Assembly (NCBI GenBank): GCA_050246795.1
Contig: JBFWVJ010000017.1
Span: 1 to 9,194 of the forward strand
Source of the DNA: JBFWVJ01 sp050246795
GTDB lineage: Bacteria; Patescibacteriota; Gracilibacteria; JAUYGZ01
Length of the DNA stretch: 9,194 nt
Direction of reading: 5' to 3'
Shown piece by piece: positions 6,901-9,194 of this stretch; the stretch's first letter is position 1; each line of letters starts with the position of its first letter. The notes under the pieces were generated by a model. It was given only the letters and a program-made list of their open reading frames with translations. It had not been told where the DNA came from and did no database searches. Made by a program: the position numbers and the translations under genes.

Positions 6901-7448
6901 GTGGCCTGATTGGGGTTACAAATTCAGCGGTCACCAATTCTTTCGCTCTTGGAGATGTCAGCGGAGGTCAGCAAGTGGGTGGGTTGCTCGGCAATTCTAG
7001 CTCGACTGTCGCTTCCAGTTTTGCGGCCGGTAATGTCAGCGGCCAACGTTACGTCGGAGGTCTGGTGGGGAATTTCACTCTTAATTCTGCGGGAGCGGTC
7101 AATCTGACCTATGCGTTAGGCTCTATCAATCGCATCAACAGTGCATCAACTGACTACTTCGGGCAATTGATCGGCTATTGCAATGCTGGACTGGGCGACA
7201 CGAAAGTCACCAACAGCTACTATCTCGATCAGGCACTTCCTGTGACAGGACAGACAGTTTGCAATTCGGCAACTGCAGCGAGGGCCCAGTCGGACACGGC
7301 AATGAAAACGGCGGATGGAACCGGCGTCGTCTTCAACGGATGGGACTTTTCGGGAACCAATACCAACTCTTGGCGCTACCCGACTTCCTTCTCGAAAAAA
7401 GGCCAAAGCGTGTATCTATACCCCATCCTCTATTGGGCGCTACCTTAA
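3906..7448 (+). CDS. Giant GLUG-repeat lipoprotein, putative surface beta-helix/adhesin
   Basis: This 1180-aa protein starts with a lipoprotein signal (hydrophobic 10-20, lipobox L19-V20-G21-C22, Asn at +2), so it is probably lipid-anchored in the outer membrane. Residues 41-133 form an Ig-like beta domain with C72 and C91. Residues 138-240 carry the usual entry module of GLUG proteins (PYSICTSAQLSNIRTQL, then DIDF, FSGELDGGGFVLKNL, VGLF). Residues 280-1091 hold about 24 GLUG-type turns of the form V-GG-L-x-G-Y. The C-terminal cap (1098-1180) has the family's typical ending (NSYYLDQ, GWDFSG, WRYP, YPILYW). The protein is rich in Ser, Thr, Gly and Asn. The 10 cysteines after the lipobox fall into five near pairs. 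GLUG proteins are generally seen as cell-surface or extracellular and adhesive; the ligand is unknown. It stands alone, is divergent from the motor operon, and has no visible ribosome site before 3906. The ATG at 3933 is an alternative but lacks a basic n-region. Confidence 0.88.
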   Translation: MGQVLRLQLMIIFGLIVSLVGCNENSEVDGLFPQTPGPEVIVEVPANLQVTITTPTADGKKVGFEVYMAGGCTYPGGTIKFAGGASGFSVCQANNTWSATVDVSSASVGNITVEATLTDGKTVSGKATRVLNKTNSDCNTAAARAATFAAGNGSIATPYSICTSAQLSNIRTQLTSKFAVKNDIDFQSVPFTGIPNTFSGELDGGGFVLKNLYIYDLATEVGLFKGSRNGAVIKDIIFENPNVTGTSQVAIVSGHIYGTGTTISGITITGGKVSATSNWIGGLVAYVDNAVPLTVSNVNLTFTSFTGTGYGGGVLGGTHATAGAISIDGATVAGTFTSSTSYFGGIVGYFPSASLSLNNVTSTANMTNNAGTNDNYLGGIIGYAVNATPTNINLTTCSSSGTITASGSYIGGVAGRYTGTKLWNCTVNRTITVNSDSRAAGYVGGIVGYADNDATDLYQSTSVVNITVSGTNVSSYYGGLAGYFLGARVQESHAKGVNDSTPGTISINTGDDSTNGSSYIGGAFGRLYTRASNTLTVSTSNANVNITHDDYLTNAYVGGYTGSLEQPTNGATASTTTISNSSATGSVSSYNRYVGGWAGYTYVGLSGSKITLSNVSASGSVTVGTRNSITPHYIGGLIGFAQAYDGGGAFTAPLGYEWSAVSATGNVTVDSGALGGNYVGGLVGYVQSGRTAGGGATSTLSRLSATGTVSVTSSSANFNYVGGLIGRAYAATGATLNLNSTGGQTYATGNVSTDGIYVGGLIGYANTTTNASMTLNDVYSNGTVSGRQYVGGAIGYVSNGTTATMTISDIQSHDSNSATTANTVTATTLNAVGGLFGGADSTGTSFNLSNCDSIASVTGVTGYAGGLIGYDRRNLTISNCSASGNVTSGGQYVGGLTGGSTDTGRAYSDVTASGNVTASVSGATNNIYVGGLSGYMRGTLTRGKAHGDVTIQVNTGATINQAIVGGLIGQANGLPVDQSFARGTVTFTDLTVGNLTYVGGLIGVTNSAVTNSFALGDVSGGQQVGGLLGNSSSTVASSFAAGNVSGQRYVGGLVGNFTLNSAGAVNLTYALGSINRINSASTDYFGQLIGYCNAGLGDTKVTNSYYLDQALPVTGQTVCNSATAARAQSDTAMKTADGTGVVFNGWDFSGTNTNSWRYPTSFSKKGQSVYLYPILYWALP
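4743..7178 (+). repeat. About 24 tandem GLUG-type protein repeats
   Basis: The core (I/V/F/Y)GG(L/I/V/A)xG recurs at about residues 280, 310, 343, 377, 410, 443, 477, 520, 557, 594, 634, 679, 721, 758, 790, 832, 864, 893, 929, 964, 998, 1024 and 1050, with a degenerate last copy FGQLIGY at 1085. Spacing is very regular (33-34) from 310 to 477, longer and looser in the middle (32-45), and down to 26 near the end. DNA copies are diverged, so the array is old, although GGTGGCCTGATTGG is identical at 6798-6811 and 6900-6913. Between cores lie strands ending in 'NVSASGSVT'-like segments, as expected of stacked beta coils. Confidence 0.85.
6782..6810. repeat. 11-bp perfect inverted repeat inside the GLUG gene
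   Basis: CAATCAGGCCA (6782-6792) and TGGCCTGATTG (6800-6810) are exact reverse complements around a 7-nt spacer, and the pairing can extend through a T:G wobble and an A:T pair. It would fold as a stable mRNA hairpin. No T-run follows on either strand, so it is not a canonical terminator. Confidence 0.55.
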
Positions 7449-7450
7449 GA

Positions 7451-8881
7451 TCAATGGACGTCGGTGGACCTCGGCCGGCAAGTGTGTCTGACATTCAAAC
7501 TACAGTGCAAACCGCCGTCGAAATGATGCAAATACGCTGAATCGACGAAAGTCGTCTTAAGCTTATAGGGCGCGATTTGACTTGCGGTGAAATAATGAAG
7601 AACCGGAAGCTTTTGCTTTGGCAAAAGCATTTCATCATGAATCAAGACATTGTTGACCGGATTCGGATCTAAACTGATCGCCAAATCTTGATTGGTGCCA
7701 AACTTCGTTTGAACTTGCGAAGATGTGAACAAAACCGGGATCGGAACAAAACGGACAGCCTTGCAATCTGGCGATTCCTTTGTCAAAGCGGCTCTCAGAA
7801 CCTCGATATTTTTCTTCATGATCTTTTCATAGGACCGATTGGCTTGCTTCAATACGACGCAACCGGGGTGGGACGAACTCTTGTCAAAACAATCCCACAA
7901 ATTAAAGTAGACCTCCTGGGCACCAAATCCATGGCGAAGTTTGACCGGAGCCAATCCCGACTTTTGACTCTCTGTCTGAATCAGTTGCAGAGCCTGGCCA
8001 GGTGAAACATATAAAAGATCAAATGGGCAAGTTCCCCCGCGCTCGGGCACAGGAATCAGACTGATGATTTCGTCCACGTGCTTCACCTTCAGCCAGTGAA
8101 CATTGAGCTCGACCAACTTTTGACCCAAGTCTCGCTTTAGGATGTCTTTCTGCTCAGGGCCCATACTATTGCCAACGGCCACTAAGCCATCGGTCAAGGC
8201 CTCGATATTTCCACCAAAATTTCCTGAAGCATTAGGATTGTCGTCCACATTTACATTCGCCTGGCTAATCAGGTTCATATTGCAGGATAGCGCGACGGCC
8301 GTTGGAATGTGCTCGCCGAGCTGACTAAAATGGGGAAGGTCGATGATCTGTGGCATCCCAAACTCATCAATAGCCTGCTCAAAGTAGTCCTGGGCCCAAA
8401 CCGTGGTCTCAGAAGGGGTCTGTACAAATCGAATCAAGTCTCGATCTTGCGATGGGATATACGAACTGAGATCCCTTTTGGCTTGGTCCATCTGAAGACG
8501 AGGAACCAATACCATCAAAGGAATCTTGGGCCGTGTTCGGGTGACCATTTTGATGGCCGTTTGAATAAATCCCAAAAGATCCATACCTTCGTGGTAACCC
8601 ACAAAAATGGAATGAATCGGATAGTATCTAGGCAAAACGAAATGGCCCCGTCCTTTGGGACATGGTGGCAACTCCTGTTCCACTAATGCTGAGTTTACGC
8701 ATGTGACCTCTGAGGCTTCACTCAGAAATTTCGGATAAGGGGCTGCAACCTTTTCTACAGGTTCCATATGAGGCCGCATTAAAATCAAGAAATTGAGACC
8801 CACCGACACAATGAGTAGGACGATGAGAAATACGATCCAGTTGAAAGTCTTGGGAGCTTCCCTGCGCTTTTTCTTACCCAA
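7451..8881 (-). CDS. Membrane-anchored peptidylarginine deiminase-like protein
   Basis: PAD enzymes convert arginine residues in proteins to citrulline, using a pentein-fold Cys/His/Asp site. Here a basic tail (MGKKKRRE) precedes one TM helix (about 14-35), predicting a catalytic domain in the periplasm. All PAD landmarks appear in order: W162-AQD165 (PAD4 has WMQD, D350), F222-GGNIEAL, H268-V-D270-EIISLIP (PAD4 GHVDEFLSF, H471/D473), and H459-C460-SLNVR close to the C-terminus (PAD4 VHCGTNVxR, C645). The length (476 aa) covers the PAD_C domain but not the vertebrate N-terminal Ig-like domains. Agmatine deiminase shares the fold, but its WMRD and HCxTQQ motifs fit less well. The start is TTG: it is the only usable start after an in-frame TAA (8911-8909), and GGAAG lies just upstream. 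Activity is inferred from motifs. Its stop lies 2 nt from that of the convergent GLUG gene. Confidence 0.86.
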   Translation of the reverse strand: MGKKKRREAPKTFNWIVFLIVLLIVSVGLNFLILMRPHMEPVEKVAAPYPKFLSEASEVTCVNSALVEQELPPCPKGRGHFVLPRYYPIHSIFVGYHEGMDLLGFIQTAIKMVTRTRPKIPLMVLVPRLQMDQAKRDLSSYIPSQDRDLIRFVQTPSETTVWAQDYFEQAIDEFGMPQIIDLPHFSQLGEHIPTAVALSCNMNLISQANVNVDDNPNASGNFGGNIEALTDGLVAVGNSMGPEQKDILKRDLGQKLVELNVHWLKVKHVDEIISLIPVPERGGTCPFDLLYVSPGQALQLIQTESQKSGLAPVKLRHGFGAQEVYFNLWDCFDKSSSHPGCVVLKQANRSYEKIMKKNIEVLRAALTKESPDCKAVRFVPIPVLFTSSQVQTKFGTNQDLAISLDPNPVNNVLIHDEMLLPKQKLPVLHYFTASQIAPYKLKTTFVDSAYLHHFDGGLHCSLNVRHTCRPRSTDVH

Positions 8882-8896
8882 TTTCTTCCGCCGCCC

Positions 8897-8925
8897 GTTA
8901 AAGGTCCGTTACACTCCAGTTACAA
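8897..8925 (-). promoter_or_regulatory. Possible promoter of the PAD-like gene
   Basis: On the minus strand TTGTAA (8925-8920) and TTTAAC (8902-8897) are separated by exactly 17 nt, and each matches its sigma70 consensus at 4 of 6 positions. The -35 box begins inside the T-run of the upstream terminator. The predicted leader would be only about 10 nt before the TTG start. Confidence 0.35.
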
Positions 8926-8953
8926 AAAAGCCCGCGCTATGAAAACGCGGGCT
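8924..8953 (-). terminator. Rho-independent terminator of the SWIB-domain gene
   Basis: On the minus strand an 8-bp GC-rich stem (AGCCCGCG paired with CGCGGGCT, loop about 9 nt) runs directly into six T residues. It starts 40 nt after the SWIB stop codon and separates that gene from the PAD-like gene. Confidence 0.88.
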
Positions 8954-8992
8954 CCTTGCTGAACTGACAATTAAGCCAGATTCAAGTTTCGA

Positions 8993-9194
8993 CTAGCGCA
9001 AATGCTTGCTGACCAACTTGGTCATTTCAAACATCGAAACAGTGCTCTTACCGAAGACGCCCTTCAGCTTAGAGTCCGCATTGATGTTACGGCGATTTTT
9101 GCTGTCTTGAAGACCGTGGCGCTTAATGTAAGCCCACAACTTCTTTACCACCTGAGTACGGGGCAGCGGAGAAGAACCGACGATCTCGGCCAAC
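8993..9194 (-). CDS. SWIB/MDM2-domain protein, 5' part outside window
   Basis: The 66-67 visible residues form most of a SWIB domain, the fold shared by BAF60b and MDM2 and found in a small set of bacteria including Chlamydia and several deltaproteobacterial groups. Recognisable landmarks are the start 'AEIVGSSPLPRTQVVKKLWAY', 'IKRHGLQDSKNRR', the 'INADSKLKGVFG' segment and the C-terminal 'VSMFEMTKLVSKHL'. The first Leu codon in view is TTG, but the domain normally has residues before this point, so the real start probably lies past the right edge. A basic Lys/Ala-rich N-terminal extension is common in longer homologues but cannot be seen here. Bacterial SWIB proteins are suspected to act with DNA or chromosome structure; the function here is not known. 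A strong terminator follows the TAG. Confidence 0.92.
   Translation of the reverse strand, partial: LAEIVGSSPLPRTQVVKKLWAYIKRHGLQDSKNRRNINADSKLKGVFGKSTVSMFEMTKLVSKHLR

Noticed and set aside
4743..7178. Periodic motif that could suggest a DNA repeat array or CRISPR
   Set aside because: The periodicity is at protein level (GG-L-x-G cores), DNA copies differ, spacing varies, and one long frame runs through it.
7390..7425. T6 run on the minus strand just after the PAD-like stop as its terminator
   Set aside because: Only a short GGCC-type pairing precedes the T-run, with no stable GC-rich stem.
7178..7540. 120-aa plus-strand frame overlapping the end of the GLUG gene
   Set aside because: It is a shifted frame of the GLUG gene and runs antisense into the PAD-like gene; its composition looks like out-of-frame translation.
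7540..7560. Small hairpin CGAC-GAAA-GTCG as a terminator for the GLUG gene
   Set aside because: The stem is only 4 bp, has no T-run after it and lies inside the PAD-like coding region.
9191..9193. TTG as the real start of the SWIB gene
   Set aside because: The SWIB domain usually has residues before AEIVGS, so this codon most likely encodes an internal Leu.

Overview
The window looks like chromosomal DNA of a Gram-negative, envelope-rich bacterium. It carries exported proteins, an OmpA-type peptidoglycan-binding protein, an outer-membrane barrel and a surface lipoprotein. A GLUG-repeat lipoprotein, a bacterial SWIB-domain protein and a MotAB-type motor together suggest a predatory or gliding deltaproteobacterial relative such as the Bdellovibrionota. 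That placement is inference, because the window has no rRNA or other phylogenetic marker. Codon use appears even and I see no IS element, tRNA or CRISPR array.

Positions 1-3785, minus strand: five tightly overlapping genes read leftwards as one operon. In transcription order they are an exported protein with a helical-repeat C-terminus (3785-3174), a MotA-family proton-channel subunit (3177-2473), a MotB-family subunit with the channel Asp and an OmpA-like peptidoglycan-binding domain (2483-1776), a signal-peptide plus single-TM protein whose periplasmic part resembles FliF and whose cytoplasmic part recalls the FliG helical repeats (1779-313), and the start of an outer-membrane beta-barrel protein (329 to beyond base 1). 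All four junctions overlap by 4-17 nt, so translation is probably coupled. The set could form an energised trans-envelope machine: an ion-driven stator, a candidate partner in the inner membrane, a periplasmic component and an outer-membrane component. This is the most interesting system in the window.

Positions 3786-3905: a divergent intergenic region with two stacked perfect inverted repeats and a TATAAT box.

Positions 3906-7448, plus strand: a very long lipoprotein (1180 aa) of about 24 GLUG-type repeats, probably a surface beta-helix or adhesin.

Positions 7451-8881, minus strand: a membrane-anchored protein related to peptidylarginine deiminases (PAD). All four expected catalytic positions are recognisable. 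Its stop codon lies 2 nt from the stop of the convergent GLUG gene.

Positions 8882-9194: a short promoter-like region, a strong rho-independent terminator, and the 3' part of a SWIB-domain gene that enters from the right edge on the minus strand.
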